The notes: a model not told the origin generated them from the letters alone. A DNA stretch of 32,806 nucleotides from an uncultured Lachnospiraceae bacterium (GCA_946614165.1 CAMOGQ010000028.1:1-32806); one strand, 5' to 3'. Shown: positions 9,701-16,985, numbered from the stretch's first letter. Numbers and translations are program-made.

Positions 9701-12023
9701 AGAGCAGCAGATAAAGTCTGTCATCTACCGCTGCCTTTTTCTCAGCGATCTGAAACGGAGATAACAACTGGTTTTTATCGCCTTTAGCCGACAGCTGGCC
9801 TAATAACATCGAAAAATAAAGGCATTTCAGGTTCTTTAATGTTTCCCTCTGCTGCATTTTACTCTCAGAGAGAACAGTTCCGACAGCATACTGATAGAAA
9901 ATGGCATCTCGGCTTAAATCAATAACAGCTTCTATGATTACCTGGGAAATATCTCTGGCATCCGCCGCAATAGGTTCCGAAACAGGGCTGATATTTGCAA
10001 AGGCCTCTGTTGTTAACAGAGCCTGTAATAACTCTATGGAAATAAAACGGCTTGAGCGGGCATATTCTTCTTTTTTATAAATGCCTGCTATATTTTCTGC
10101 CCACTTTTCGAGCTGGCTGCGATCTTCTTTTTCTATTACATCAATTGCATTTATGTTTTGTAATATGGCCGTAAACTTTCTTGTAAGCGCCATAATAACA
10201 AATCTGTACCTGTTTGATTCTTTATTGGGAAGTGTAATTGAAGTGCATTTCCATTCATCTGCAGGATATGTTTTCAGCAATAATTCGGTTTCCGCAAACT
10301 TTTTGTTTTGTCCCAGCCACTCTTCCTTCCAGTCACGCAGATGCATGTTATCGACAACATTTTCAGTGATTAATTCAGGAAAATGTTCATATGCCAGAGA
10401 GACCGGTTTTCCTAATATTTTATAGGGATCTATTCTGCGATAGCATTCATCATCATTGATAAACCGGCAGAATTCATTTAAGGCGATTTCACAGATCCTC
10501 GCTGCCAGAGATTGATTATCGCCTTCCATCCATATTCGTTTCTTTTGAATTACAGGTATTGTACCGGAAGCTTCTTCATATGCAAGATAGGAACATGCAA
10601 GGACAGAAACACCGCTATGTAAATAACGTTCCTGTGTTGAAATCTGAACAGCTTCTCCACGGAAAACAGGAACCGCCTTTTTTTCAATGAGTGCAACGTA
10701 CAGCCCCGGAATTGACGGATTGAAATAACCTTTCCCGACTTGAACGGAAAGCTCGCAGGCATATGCCAAAATCGAAATGATGGCAGGAGAATATTTTCTT
10801 TCGCCGTTACGGGCGTCTGTCTCACTGTAAAATCCCTTCTCAATATATGATTTAACCGAAGGACCTGCCATTACATCATAGAGATTCAGAGAGAGATCGC
10901 CTAAGAATTCATTAACGCTGCTGCTTGCTGATATCATCAGTGCTACTAACGGCATCGCAAGGGATACTTTCATAGCTCCGTTCTGCGTTCTTATACTTAC
11001 ATATTCTGGATTACGTGCCGGTGTATTATGCTGTTTATCCGATTGCGGATAATTTCTGAACATCCATGGTGTCCGATCCGAATTACTGTCACGCTTCTCT
11101 TTCCAAATGCGTATCAGCTTATCTGATATTGTTGAAAAAGACCCTTCCCGGATTGCACGTTTGACGGCAAAATACCACAGAGAGTATTCCCATAAATAGT
11201 AAAGCGCATTGAAATATTCATCCTGAGTGATATCGATACTATCTCTTCCGCGAAACAGCCATGATGCACTGTCTCTTAACGAATCATCCTGTATTACTTT
11301 TTTGAAATAAACCGGTATGCGCAGCTTGAGACATTCCTCAGCACTCAATCCGGCTGTCTGCATCGCGATCCATGCATACAGTAAATCCGGCTGTGAACAA
11401 TACTGAGTATTGAAAGGCATAAATTCATCAGGAGAATTATCGGAAAAGAGGAAGTTATGCTTATTTATGATTTCGGCCGCAATCGTTGTAATATAACGTC
11501 CGTACTCTCCCCTGACAGCTTTTTTTATTTGTTCCGTCCAGTTATTGTCTCCTTCGATCAAACCGCCGACTTCTCCGGCATTCAATTCCAGAACAATACC
11601 AAATGCCATAATCTGGTCTGTATGAGGTATAAGATCAATGTATTCCGTCTCTGAGACAATTCCCGGACATGCATTATCGTTTTTATAGTTTTGCAGCAGA
11701 ATCGTCAGTGTTTCCCGGTTCTGAAGATTCTGAGAAAATTCAATGGCTTCCGGATTCCGGGTCTTCTTACAGATAGTATTGATCAGATAGACAGCCTGAC
11801 GCCGCAGTGCTGCCGCAGCATCGGATAAAGCCACATGCAGAAGTAAAGGCAGGCTGTATACCTGGAGATTCAGGTCAAAAGTCTGCTCGATTTCTTTTAT
11901 TGCACTTCCGCGCAGTTCTTCGGATAAGGAATCATTATCCAATAATTCCAGAGACGATAGGAATACAATACTTTCATCGACCGATAACTGATTTAGTGTT
12001 GCCGCATACCAATGCCTATACAT
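3708..12023 (-). CDS. Giant 2771-residue protein of unknown function (core of the TIR operon)
   Basis: I recognise no enzymatic motif: no Walker A/B, protease triad or HNH/PD-ExK core is evident. There is no signal peptide or membrane segment. By eye there are three zones. Roughly residues 1-800 are helix-rich, with HEAT-like leucine patterns. Roughly 800-2480 are strand-rich, with recurring short units such as KGDIVSIKL, EKGDVLCLTGGD, AAGDFIRLET and PGRVVKLPL, suggestive of tandem small beta-barrels (OB/SH3-like). The last 285 or so residues are helical again. A CGGPC pair lies near residue 1445. The ATG at 12023 has GGAGGT 8 nt upstream. The gene overlaps the TIR gene by 8 bp and the MYG1-like gene by 4 bp. 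The size and architecture suggest a scaffold or sensor that couples the two smaller proteins. This is inference. Confidence 0.85.
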   Translation of the reverse strand: MYRHWYAATLNQLSVDESIVFLSSLELLDNDSLSEELRGSAIKEIEQTFDLNLQVYSLPLLLHVALSDAAAALRRQAVYLINTICKKTRNPEAIEFSQNLQNRETLTILLQNYKNDNACPGIVSETEYIDLIPHTDQIMAFGIVLELNAGEVGGLIEGDNNWTEQIKKAVRGEYGRYITTIAAEIINKHNFLFSDNSPDEFMPFNTQYCSQPDLLYAWIAMQTAGLSAEECLKLRIPVYFKKVIQDDSLRDSASWLFRGRDSIDITQDEYFNALYYLWEYSLWYFAVKRAIREGSFSTISDKLIRIWKEKRDSNSDRTPWMFRNYPQSDKQHNTPARNPEYVSIRTQNGAMKVSLAMPLVALMISASSSVNEFLGDLSLNLYDVMAGPSVKSYIEKGFYSETDARNGERKYSPAIISILAYACELSVQVGKGYFNPSIPGLYVALIEKKAVPVFRGEAVQISTQERYLHSGVSVLACSYLAYEEASGTIPVIQKKRIWMEGDNQSLAARICEIALNEFCRFINDDECYRRIDPYKILGKPVSLAYEHFPELITENVVDNMHLRDWKEEWLGQNKKFAETELLLKTYPADEWKCTSITLPNKESNRYRFVIMALTRKFTAILQNINAIDVIEKEDRSQLEKWAENIAGIYKKEEYARSSRFISIELLQALLTTEAFANISPVSEPIAADARDISQVIIEAVIDLSRDAIFYQYAVGTVLSESKMQQRETLKNLKCLYFSMLLGQLSAKGDKNQLLSPFQIAEKKAAVDDRLYLLLWFVSRNKEQITKDSQFRNKLVLLFNDIQYENNKKLTVTIRPNQITAGNTVLCDSKQWNNYWDPDTLLCAERVAGSIEITVPIEKREDEIIPVERDFLAFLLESAYARPAAVTLIESDENGILISAAPGFNYRLSAEFWESSSYKILQEKIRTASEDYETNPCGLRISISVGDHNGIPVLELSDPETGFDTCNLEYRSVFQPGDSVSRRDLLDAKNKFKSIRLDSLEHNKETDHFCVADTGWDIVRQRTGNVRILPDRDWKSLSHVDSHQEAEFIKTILGLHRGSLIKLNNIVACRGNEENTQLLLAFTVNGIKLWIESDSVSMDHYAVSHGIQNPAVVLSVVPPLNNASRPNGIIWQTNYSLGKAAIKYLDDNHVRNLEADLDSLGVKGAYNGLPVSVTQNTARCAQYLPKKNRARNMIGRRLWKLKKISGNAAAGPNQLYLGECSVDEDDSLVYLVQDYNKGILTAYDKPPLNDPDYVCGLGKGPFKVSSINGYRSDNGNEIVVCRQGNRTYYGESEPGMFSSGGMLSGRVSIQLKEYHDDAANNTLYDVRRVFSDPVPDTGAAAKTIYSMSAEIPNQSVRLAQRYFDDYQTWITDPEWDYQIEGKLVSSFGLVLFQPERPLQYLPLDGVTPSEDNPQKWTNRIPLSSSDFEVPQRFMNKPALCRIRWCGGPCADPNDTKVFDLAMFRKWLNLRYTGSKVYETCPLYFLRLENNHMIFEWGLGYQLQIESENFTIENQSRPENIFFYGDRIRKYKIIKNGTGLLLQVLSLEDCDFSFDHRIKQFGDKHGKPFLKVSRNKEKDKVIIQSITIAGDEKKLEVNNPAWSFDTYHSGYLDKNTEEIVRSQLPDGGEGYMLVKPEWDSSLLKMRYSITSVEKGDVLCLTGGDICQKEGGNDYYIPFHLPFPRNKMLSDTGSKTEIRVYRRNFSYRESVLRTYFMQGNLSVFNQPMLVKIEENKGGITGSIKTLPRRRIDHVREWVRRTGSQMIVFGKPPIAGPMVPVEIRPGILCLAQKGKGLPDEGGIGKLYLKEGKLLVDTVSDSDKQFCEPGRTVELLLKSRRALNDPQDMHFTIAGLPQIQLSNQMLGKELARISPPRYGTLIDHHEISRCEDVLLYGYLKVSADTAGKRRLSLFKRKHDIPEKFIPFHRITFFDGNINELLNHIERGGWHYHDRTTCIIRGRDEITFTYPQNSDLPVLFSDGWSLRYPEQELMKYAFPPHELEEFGVPEDQKGLENYYPVAGRDRNSIFVELMPGRVVKLPLKFLKIDFEYDADKLLRTDVFAAGDFIRLETKEREPGKPLEISISDVRYGMRSLIRNNAFLKVQKWEFGCITLGCNAFHLRYISFIKKPDPLPDCMCLSPDNGLSYLKDLMYPEKGDIVSIKLAEDQSLKADGFDDARVTLDESGTRGWVQDDPWLKKSFAYQDLFIAMGGRIPMRVETSDRAKNELTVSYPQPGNPEIGEAFCAQFIAGIGDATILLRAGSRLIILNMSEQLGTSGKLTSVIVKRCIRKYFNSGRTIWLRYCSDDSAHQGRYRIGIERNKNGIFSVRPLAVIDSEDGRGYLCENVRTHEWIWLPLENISRSKDATASSVMSVLRKYYCTDLNKNSNSPVFAVRRDPVTKYASWHGANDKYKNNFTNLTSGDAEKVINVRIIEKLDVKDGNVYLCHERPRGNIYQLRSEIDHSTTGVDSFVSAFCSKKDDKYAELVPIREYRTKLQFSHYMIETLRKGYESCDCMINKWTEIRSRYSSDVTPMILDQCGRLNSLDMDNFSTYDPDYSALMNAFEESIADMLKLYEKVTDTNDISVGAAIASAVFASKKNPAIGEEIFKVIKSEAELYCCEEILLRDWLLENAVHSRYDPRRILERLDVRGIDLRDGRINNTFAGYLLPDQISDIKQITDTILRRNRVNINSDIYPLALSLRYAAEQKDNERLNKAWNQCQYNYIRVSDSLKSLYYSKRFAQWYATLHSEQYLRHICVHNPIKIIELLRTAMEENG

Positions 12024-13311
12024 TATCTTCTACCTCCCAATTATACGTTGTGCTCCGAAATGCTTCACGGTCAAACTGTTCTACCAATAAGCCATCCGAC
12101 AAAAGGATTCTTCTTTCTTCCTGAAAGGACATATCATCACTTATCGGAAGCTGGCAAAAAAGCCATTGTGCCTGATGACACTTGTCCGGATCCTGCAGCA
12201 TACTTAGCAGCATATCCTGATATTCTTTAGCTGATACGAGCACTCTCCAGTACTCGTTTCCTTTTATTGATTCATTATCCAATATGCCGCTCTCTATCGG
12301 GCGGGATGACTGTTCCGCTGTCTGAACCACAATTAAATCATCCAGATCATGGTCTTTCAGATTCTTACTCTGTTGATTCCAGTTCCACAATTGAGTTTTG
12401 ACTCTGGCGATTATCCGATCAGTATCCTTTAAATCAGAAACCTGTATATTGATAATCAGGGGTATGCAATTGTTTTTCTGTCTGCGTGTATCAAGAATCT
12501 CACATATCCATGGTATATCCCCTTCGGGGATGCAAATAACAATCCCTGCGCCGCTTTCATGAATATCAGCATCGGAAAACATCCCGGAGCTATACTGCCT
12601 CCATGTCAGCAGCTGCTTTCCTTCATTATTCAACGATTCCTCAACATGTCTGTACTCAGTGCTGATTGCTATGAACGTGAAGTTAAACGGAGTAGCAGCA
12701 AGAAGAGAAGGGAAGAATTCTATGTGACCGTTGTGGATGACATTACATAGAGGGAATATATCGATTTTAAAAGCATAACTCCATCGCTTGTAGCATTCAT
12801 AAAGGCGGTCTGTATGTGATGGGTCATAAACGCTGGTATATGTTCTGTCTTCATCAAACATATCCTCTAGCATTCTTCTTGTATTTTTATCCATAGGTGA
12901 GGCGGATGTCTTTGAATTACGCCACGCATCATCGATCTGGCTTTCCAATTCCTCGAAAAGCTTATGCATGACTTCAGCCGGTGCCCCATTAAAGCATGTG
13001 ACAGATGTATCCAGCATGATAATACAATACTGTTTATCTGCGTCTTTCGTCATACCAACTTCTTTCCAGACAGCCTGGCTATTAAGAAAGGATGGGGAAG
13101 CAAAGAAAAAAACACCGATGCAATTGGATTTTTCGATATGTCTCTTCACTTCATCTTCATCCCACGTTAAGCCTAATGCAAGACCCGCATCATACCAGGT
13201 ATTGATTCCTTTTTCCTGAAGCTGTTCAATTTCCGACATGACTATATCTTTATCTTTATGACTATAGGATATAAAAATATACGGACCGTCTCCGTGATAT
13301 ACTTTTGGCAT
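12016..13311 (-). CDS. TIR-domain protein (probable NAD-cleaving effector or signalling enzyme)
   Basis: With the ATG at 13311 the protein has 431 residues. Residues 11-20 read YIFISYSHKD, the first strand of a TIR_2 domain. GINTWYDAGLALGLTW follows at 35-50. IGVFFFASPSFLNSQAVWKEV follows at about 65-85, and E84 of WKE sits where the catalytic glutamate of NADase TIR domains lies. Active bacterial TIR domains cleave NAD+ or make cyclic ADP-ribose-type signals. Residues about 160-431 form a second domain that I do not recognise. It could be a second, degenerate TIR-like fold, since it contains FNFTFIAIST and a strand-rich middle. A longer frame from TTG at 13359 exists, but GAGGAG 6 nt before the ATG at 13311 decides the start. 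It is the first gene of the operon and overlaps the giant gene by 8 bp. Confidence 0.85.
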   Translation of the reverse strand: MPKVYHGDGPYIFISYSHKDKDIVMSEIEQLQEKGINTWYDAGLALGLTWDEDEVKRHIEKSNCIGVFFFASPSFLNSQAVWKEVGMTKDADKQYCIIMLDTSVTCFNGAPAEVMHKLFEELESQIDDAWRNSKTSASPMDKNTRRMLEDMFDEDRTYTSVYDPSHTDRLYECYKRWSYAFKIDIFPLCNVIHNGHIEFFPSLLAATPFNFTFIAISTEYRHVEESLNNEGKQLLTWRQYSSGMFSDADIHESGAGIVICIPEGDIPWICEILDTRRQKNNCIPLIINIQVSDLKDTDRIIARVKTQLWNWNQQSKNLKDHDLDDLIVVQTAEQSSRPIESGILDNESIKGNEYWRVLVSAKEYQDMLLSMLQDPDKCHQAQWLFCQLPISDDMSFQEERRILLSDGLLVEQFDREAFRSTTYNWEVEDNV

Positions 13312-13461
13312 AGAATACTCCTCAGCAAAATCGACATATTTTTGGTTAATAACGTTCAAAGTTACAGATCTTATTCTGTTACCTTTCCCAAGAGAATCTG
13401 ATTAAAATCCAAAAGCAGAAAATTCAGATACCTGCCGGCAAAAGTTTATGTATCCAGTATG

Positions 13462-13508
13462 ATTATAACCAATTCATGCTTTTCAATTCTTCTCCAACAA
13501 AGAATTGA
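13462..13508 (-). promoter_or_regulatory. Possible promoter region and inverted repeat upstream of the TIR operon
   Basis: On the minus strand TATAAT reads at 13467-13462. No good -35 sits at 17 bp. Just upstream is a 9-bp inverted repeat, TCAATTCTT/AAGAATTGA (13483-13491 and 13500-13508), with an 8-nt spacer. It could be an operator. Its right arm ends 5 bp before the target duplication of the neighbouring insertion element. Confidence 0.35.
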
Positions 13509-13512
13509 TTCA

Positions 13513-13517
13513 ACAGT
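13513..13517. repeat. Left target-site duplication ACAGT
   Basis: It matches 14149-14153 exactly and abuts the TG end of the element at 13518-14148. Confidence 0.7.
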
Positions 13518-14148
13518 TGTATATTCCACGCTAGAAGCCCATCCTTCACGGCTAATTAGCCCACCGGTCACGGTCATTTAGCCCACCCTTCACCGAACAA
13601 CCAGCCCACTTGCCACGGAGCAGAGCCCACTTGTTTTGCGCTCTTTTATAATGGATTTGGTATACAAATGTGTGACTATCAAAAGTACGCAAAGCCTGTT
13701 CGGGCAACTGGACCTACTGGCATTAAGAAGACTTTCTGCTCAAGCCCCCGGTCTGGCTTTTTGGAGGAGGCCGGGGTGCAGGGGCAGAGCCCCGCAAGAC
13801 GTCCCGGAGCCAGACAGCAGTGGAGCGTCCTTCCTGCGTACAATAGATGTGCGATAACGGAAGGCTTTTGGGCTATATCTGGCTTTCCGTTATCGGCAAA
13901 ATCCGATTACGCAGGAAGGCAAGCCTGTCAAGAGGACTGTGGAATAAACCGCAGTGCCCAGTTTTATGGGCACGAGGATTTATGCCGTAAAAGCCTCTTG
14001 ACAGGTGCAGAGCGGAACGATCTGACCAGCAATATAATTTAAAAAAATGTTCAGCTTACAAGGCTCTGCTCTGTGACAAGTGGGCTAAATAACTGTGACT
14101 GGTGGGCAAAACGGCTGTGAAGAGTGGGCTTACCGCGTGGAATATACA
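13518..14148. mobile_element. Non-autonomous insertion element with IS21-like ends and a structured interior
   Basis: The ends are perfect 14-bp inverted repeats, TGTATATTCCACGC (13518-13531) and its complement (14135-14148). The flanks are 5-bp direct repeats ACAGT (13513-13517 and 14149-14153). About 100 bp at each end consist of repeated AGCCCAC-containing units, five on the left and three on the right, in inverted orientation. TG/CA termini, several subterminal repeats and short target duplications fit the IS21 family, but no IstA/IstB gene is inside. I infer a deletion derivative or MITE. The interior is three successive hairpins. Removing the element would leave roughly 250 bp between the Sel1-like gene and the TIR gene. 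Confidence 0.85.
13751..14005. other. Three consecutive long hairpins in the insertion element (possible structured RNA)
   Basis: Hairpin 1 pairs GTCTGGCT/AGCCAGAC (13751-13758 and 13808-13815), with GGGGC/GCCCC nested at 13781-13793. Hairpin 2 pairs CCTTCCTGCGTA/TACGCAGGAAGG (13829-13840 and 13908-13919), with CGATAACGGAA/TTCCGTTATCG nested (13852-13862 and 13885-13895). Hairpin 3 pairs CCTGTCAAGAGG/CCTCTTGACAGG (13924-13935 and 13994-14005), with TGCCCA/TGGGCA nested at 13955-13972. All stems listed are perfect. Whether they act as DNA or RNA, and on which strand, is unknown. Confidence 0.6.
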
Positions 14149-14153
14149 ACAGT
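14149..14153. repeat. Right target-site duplication ACAGT
   Basis: It matches 13513-13517 and abuts the CA end of the element. The stop codon of the Sel1-like gene lies about 50 bp further right. Confidence 0.7.
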
Positions 14154-14201
14154 CAGAACTTCCTTCTTCCACTCTGATTCAGAGAGCACATGTCAGCCGT
14201 T

Positions 14202-15131
14202 TCATTCTGTTTTTTCTATATCCAGTATTCGTTCAATTCCCGTAGTTAAGTTATCAGTGCTTTTCATCCCTCGAGTATAAATAACATATTTGTAATATAT
14301 TCCATATTCTCCCTCCACATCATTGCCCGAAACAGCCCCCTGGTAAACCATTTTACGAGATTCACCAGTATAAGCTGCGCCTGCGTGTGGTAAGTATAGA
14401 ACACTTTCGGCTTTCCATCGGTCGATCTCATACTGGTTGGCAGGATCCCTGAGACGCTCTGCTATATCTTCTACACCACCTTCAAAAATGTAATCATATT
14501 TACCACTTCTGATATCTAAATGGTCAATATCATCTACATCGGTAACTGTTATATAAGATATTGCTGTCGCCATCCAGTCCTCGTTTTTCGTCTGGTATGC
14601 AATATTATAAATCTTCGCCAGATCTTCTTTAGATTCTTCCGATTCGTGTTCATAAGACAGCAGAATAAGATTATTAATTGCCAGACTACTGCCATTCAGA
14701 TAAGCATCCCAATAGAGATCCCTAGCCTTGGCTATATCCTGCTTGACACCCAACCCTCTATAATGCATATAAGCCAGATTATTCAAAGCCTCCGGAATAT
14801 TGTTTGACGCCAGTTCTTCATATCTCTTTGCGGCTTCTTCATAATCTCCTAAATTATAATATCTTTCCGCTTTCTTCAGCTTTATATTGTTTTCCAGTGG
14901 TTCTTTTGTATCCATATACTGAAATATGGCAAAAATTAAAGTAATAACAACAGCAAGATTCGCTAAAGTCTGTATAGTTGCAAAAAGAACTTTAGCTATG
15001 TTTTTTAACGGTATTTTTTTTAACTGCTCCATTTTTTCTTTCAGCCATTTTCTTTTTTCAACATCCTTTTTCAAGGTTTCCTGAGATTCACTTGACTGTT
15101 TCTTTTCTTTATCTCCACGCACCTCTACCAT
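14202..15131 (-). CDS. Membrane-anchored Sel1/TPR-like repeat protein
   Basis: This 309-residue protein starts with about 45 highly charged residues (E/K-rich, probably coiled coil). One hydrophobic segment follows at about 47-72 (AKVLFATIQTLANLAVVITLIFAIF). Helical repeats follow at about 85-170, including a Sel1-like unit PEALNNLAYMHYRGLGVKQDIAKARDLYWDAYLNG at 113-147. The remaining roughly 130 residues are not recognised. Sel1 and TPR repeats bind other proteins, so a membrane-tethered adaptor is likely. The ATG has AGAGGAG about 6 nt upstream. It lies on the same strand as, and directly upstream of, the TIR operon, separated from it by the insertion element. It may therefore be an older partner of that system, but this is only positional evidence. 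Confidence 0.75.
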   Translation of the reverse strand: MVEVRGDKEKKQSSESQETLKKDVEKRKWLKEKMEQLKKIPLKNIAKVLFATIQTLANLAVVITLIFAIFQYMDTKEPLENNIKLKKAERYYNLGDYEEAAKRYEELASNNIPEALNNLAYMHYRGLGVKQDIAKARDLYWDAYLNGSSLAINNLILLSYEHESEESKEDLAKIYNIAYQTKNEDWMATAISYITVTDVDDIDHLDIRSGKYDYIFEGGVEDIAERLRDPANQYEIDRWKAESVLYLPHAGAAYTGESRKMVYQGAVSGNDVEGEYGIYYKYVIYTRGMKSTDNLTTGIERILDIEKTE

Positions 15132-15558
15132 ATTACTCTCCTCTTTAACTCTTACGTTCTTCTGAATATTTGTTATTCTACCTTCATCAGAGTCTTACTT
15201 CCATTTGTTGTCCTCATATATCTAAAAAAACTCTGAAACTGCCAAAGGCAGGTCCCAGCCCCGGTTAATAAAACTCTCTCACATATTTTCCCACAAAATT
15301 TCCTCCTATTATTTTAGGGGGGCGCCCTGACTTAAAATGATGGAATCCCCTTGCTTCATTTGTTCATCTGCTACTGCTCAGGCTCTCTTCCCATCTTTCT
15401 GCCACCTTTCTCCTTCCGCTGTGACGGGGTCCGGGGTCCACTGTACTGCGCTGCGATTCCACTATACAGCAGCTTCTGTCAGCTTATTTGATACCTTGTT
15501 CCAGCGCAATGCGTCTTTCCGCTCCCGCCGCTGCCAAAGCCAAAACCGGCAGAAATCT
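15132..15558. other. Intergenic stretch of about 430 bp
   Basis: I see no gene here. There is a weak hairpin CTGCC/GGCAG around 15239-15251 followed on the minus strand by a T7 run after 8 nt. It may be the terminator of the genes at 15559-16985. There is also a 6-bp CAGAGT/ACTCTG pair (15188-15193 and 15230-15235). No clear promoter for the Sel1-like gene was found. Confidence 0.4.
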
Positions 15559-16467
15559 TTACTTTGCAGTTCCCTGATCCAGCTTCTTTACGGCAGCCAC
15601 AAAGATGCTCTTCCTCTTTTCTTCGAAAGCTCTCCTTTCTTTAATATAAGGCTGCCAGAGAGGGAATTCGCGGAATGCACAGCAGTCCTTTAAATACTCA
15701 TAGTAGGAAATGTCTTCTATTTGTCCCCGTCGGACATGAACCCTGATTTCCGTGCTGTTGGTCCTCGGGACCTCTGTATATCCTTCGATGGATCCTTCCG
15801 CAAGATATTCTATTCCGGAGGGAAAGGACTCCGGGTGCGCCAGGATATACTCGGCATCATAGTCCGGCTCCGTCCTGTAGCGAAAGCTCCTCACCTTCGT
15901 TATGGTCAGGACAGACTTCAGACCGTAGTGGTCCGTCAGGGTAAAGGTCTTTCCCACCGGGGAGGGATCAGAAAGAAGACCTCCGTCGTCCCTGCAGGTA
16001 TAGCGAATAAAATAGGCATCGCAGGAGCTATATCCATGTGCATATACATTTTCCGGCTCAGTCACCCCGGGACTCTTCAGGAAAGGCTCAAAATACTCAG
16101 CCGGCAGATACAGCAGGTCCAGTAAGAGAAGGACCTGTCTGTGATCCTCAAGGCATGCCGCTTCTTTCTTATCACGGGTAAAAAGCCAAGGGGAGAAGCT
16201 GCCTTCCTCCTGCCGCGATCCCTTCCGAAAAGTCTCCATGTCTTTCTGAAAGCAGGCGAACCTGTCTTCCATCATATCCATCTTCAGGCCGCGATTCTCC
16301 AGGAAGTCATAGACGCCCTCATAGAAAACTTCACCGAGCAGACGGTCATACAGTTCATTGAATAACAACATGCCTCTGTGATAGATATTCCACACCTTCT
16401 CTGCCTTTTTTACAGTCTGCTCCGCATGCTCTCTGACCAGTTCTTCCGGTAAAAGCTGTTTATCCAC
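15559..16467 (-). CDS. Conserved-looking protein of unknown function, 302 aa
   Basis: I do not recognise this protein. It is soluble, with no signal peptide or membrane segment. The N-terminal 130 residues are mainly helical and rich in charged and aromatic residues. The region at about 140-260 looks strand-rich, with KTFTLTDHYGLKSVLTITKV and TEIRVHVRRGQIEDISYYEYL. The C-terminus is a charged helix. The start is GTG at 16467, chosen because AGGAGG lies 5 nt upstream. It follows the 144-residue gene by 83 bp on the same strand and may be cotranscribed with it. Function is unknown. Confidence 0.75.
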   Translation of the reverse strand: MDKQLLPEELVREHAEQTVKKAEKVWNIYHRGMLLFNELYDRLLGEVFYEGVYDFLENRGLKMDMMEDRFACFQKDMETFRKGSRQEEGSFSPWLFTRDKKEAACLEDHRQVLLLLDLLYLPAEYFEPFLKSPGVTEPENVYAHGYSSCDAYFIRYTCRDDGGLLSDPSPVGKTFTLTDHYGLKSVLTITKVRSFRYRTEPDYDAEYILAHPESFPSGIEYLAEGSIEGYTEVPRTNSTEIRVHVRRGQIEDISYYEYLKDCCAFREFPLWQPYIKERRAFEEKRKSIFVAAVKKLDQGTAK

Positions 16468-16550
16468 AGGATCCTCCTCTCTGCAGAAAAATCTGCCATG
16501 ACCTGCAAGAGCCCGCTGCTCCTGCAGCCGGATCTGCCCTGCCTGACCGT

Positions 16551-16985
16551 CTACTTATCTTCTGTTCCCTCTTCCGGGCTCCAGGACTCCTGCAGCTTTT
16601 CGATCTGCAGAAAACCCGGTACCTTTACGACAATCTGGTATTCATCCTCATAGACGATCTCTCCGGGGCTGTTGGTATAGACCACAAAGAAGGGATGGTT
16701 GTATTTCTCCAGAAGCCACATGAGGGGCTGGACCATGCGCATCATCTCCTTTTCCTTCTCTGTCTTGAAAAAGCATACCACGCTCTCCTGCCTTCTGCAC
16801 TGAGGGGGGAAGGGCAGGACCTCTGCGATCCAGGAATCGATTTCATGGAAGAGATCCGCATCTTCCTGCTCCATGACATCGTTCCGGACCAGTTGCACGC
16901 ACATGCTGAAGATTCCCTTGGCATACATGGTATTTTCTGCCAGTTCGGTCCCCTGTATCCTTACATATTTGAATTTCATTGACAT
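16551..16985 (-). CDS. Small protein of unknown function, 144 aa
   Basis: The product begins MSMKFKYVRIQG and is soluble. It contains a helical stretch with acidic residues at about 35-60. The C-terminal half appears mixed alpha/beta, ending ...YQIVVKVPGFLQIEKLQESW. I do not recognise the family. The reading frame is open back to 17246, but AAGGAG 6 nt before the ATG at 16985 and the low-complexity KKKRKK translation upstream argue for the short start. A separate promoter with an extended -10 element lies about 50 bp upstream. Confidence 0.75.
   Translation of the reverse strand: MSMKFKYVRIQGTELAENTMYAKGIFSMCVQLVRNDVMEQEDADLFHEIDSWIAEVLPFPPQCRRQESVVCFFKTEKEKEMMRMVQPLMWLLEKYNHPFFVVYTNSPGEIVYEDEYQIVVKVPGFLQIEKLQESWSPEEGTEDK

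Noticed and set aside
13751-14005. Guide-type RNA of an IscB or TnpB system
   Set aside because: There is no IscB or TnpB gene nearby and the element has long inverted ends with target duplications, unlike IS200/IS605 elements.
13668-14042. 124-residue plus-strand frame inside the second element
   Set aside because: It is made of the arms of the three hairpins, has no domain and no ribosome site, and is explained by the inverted repeats.
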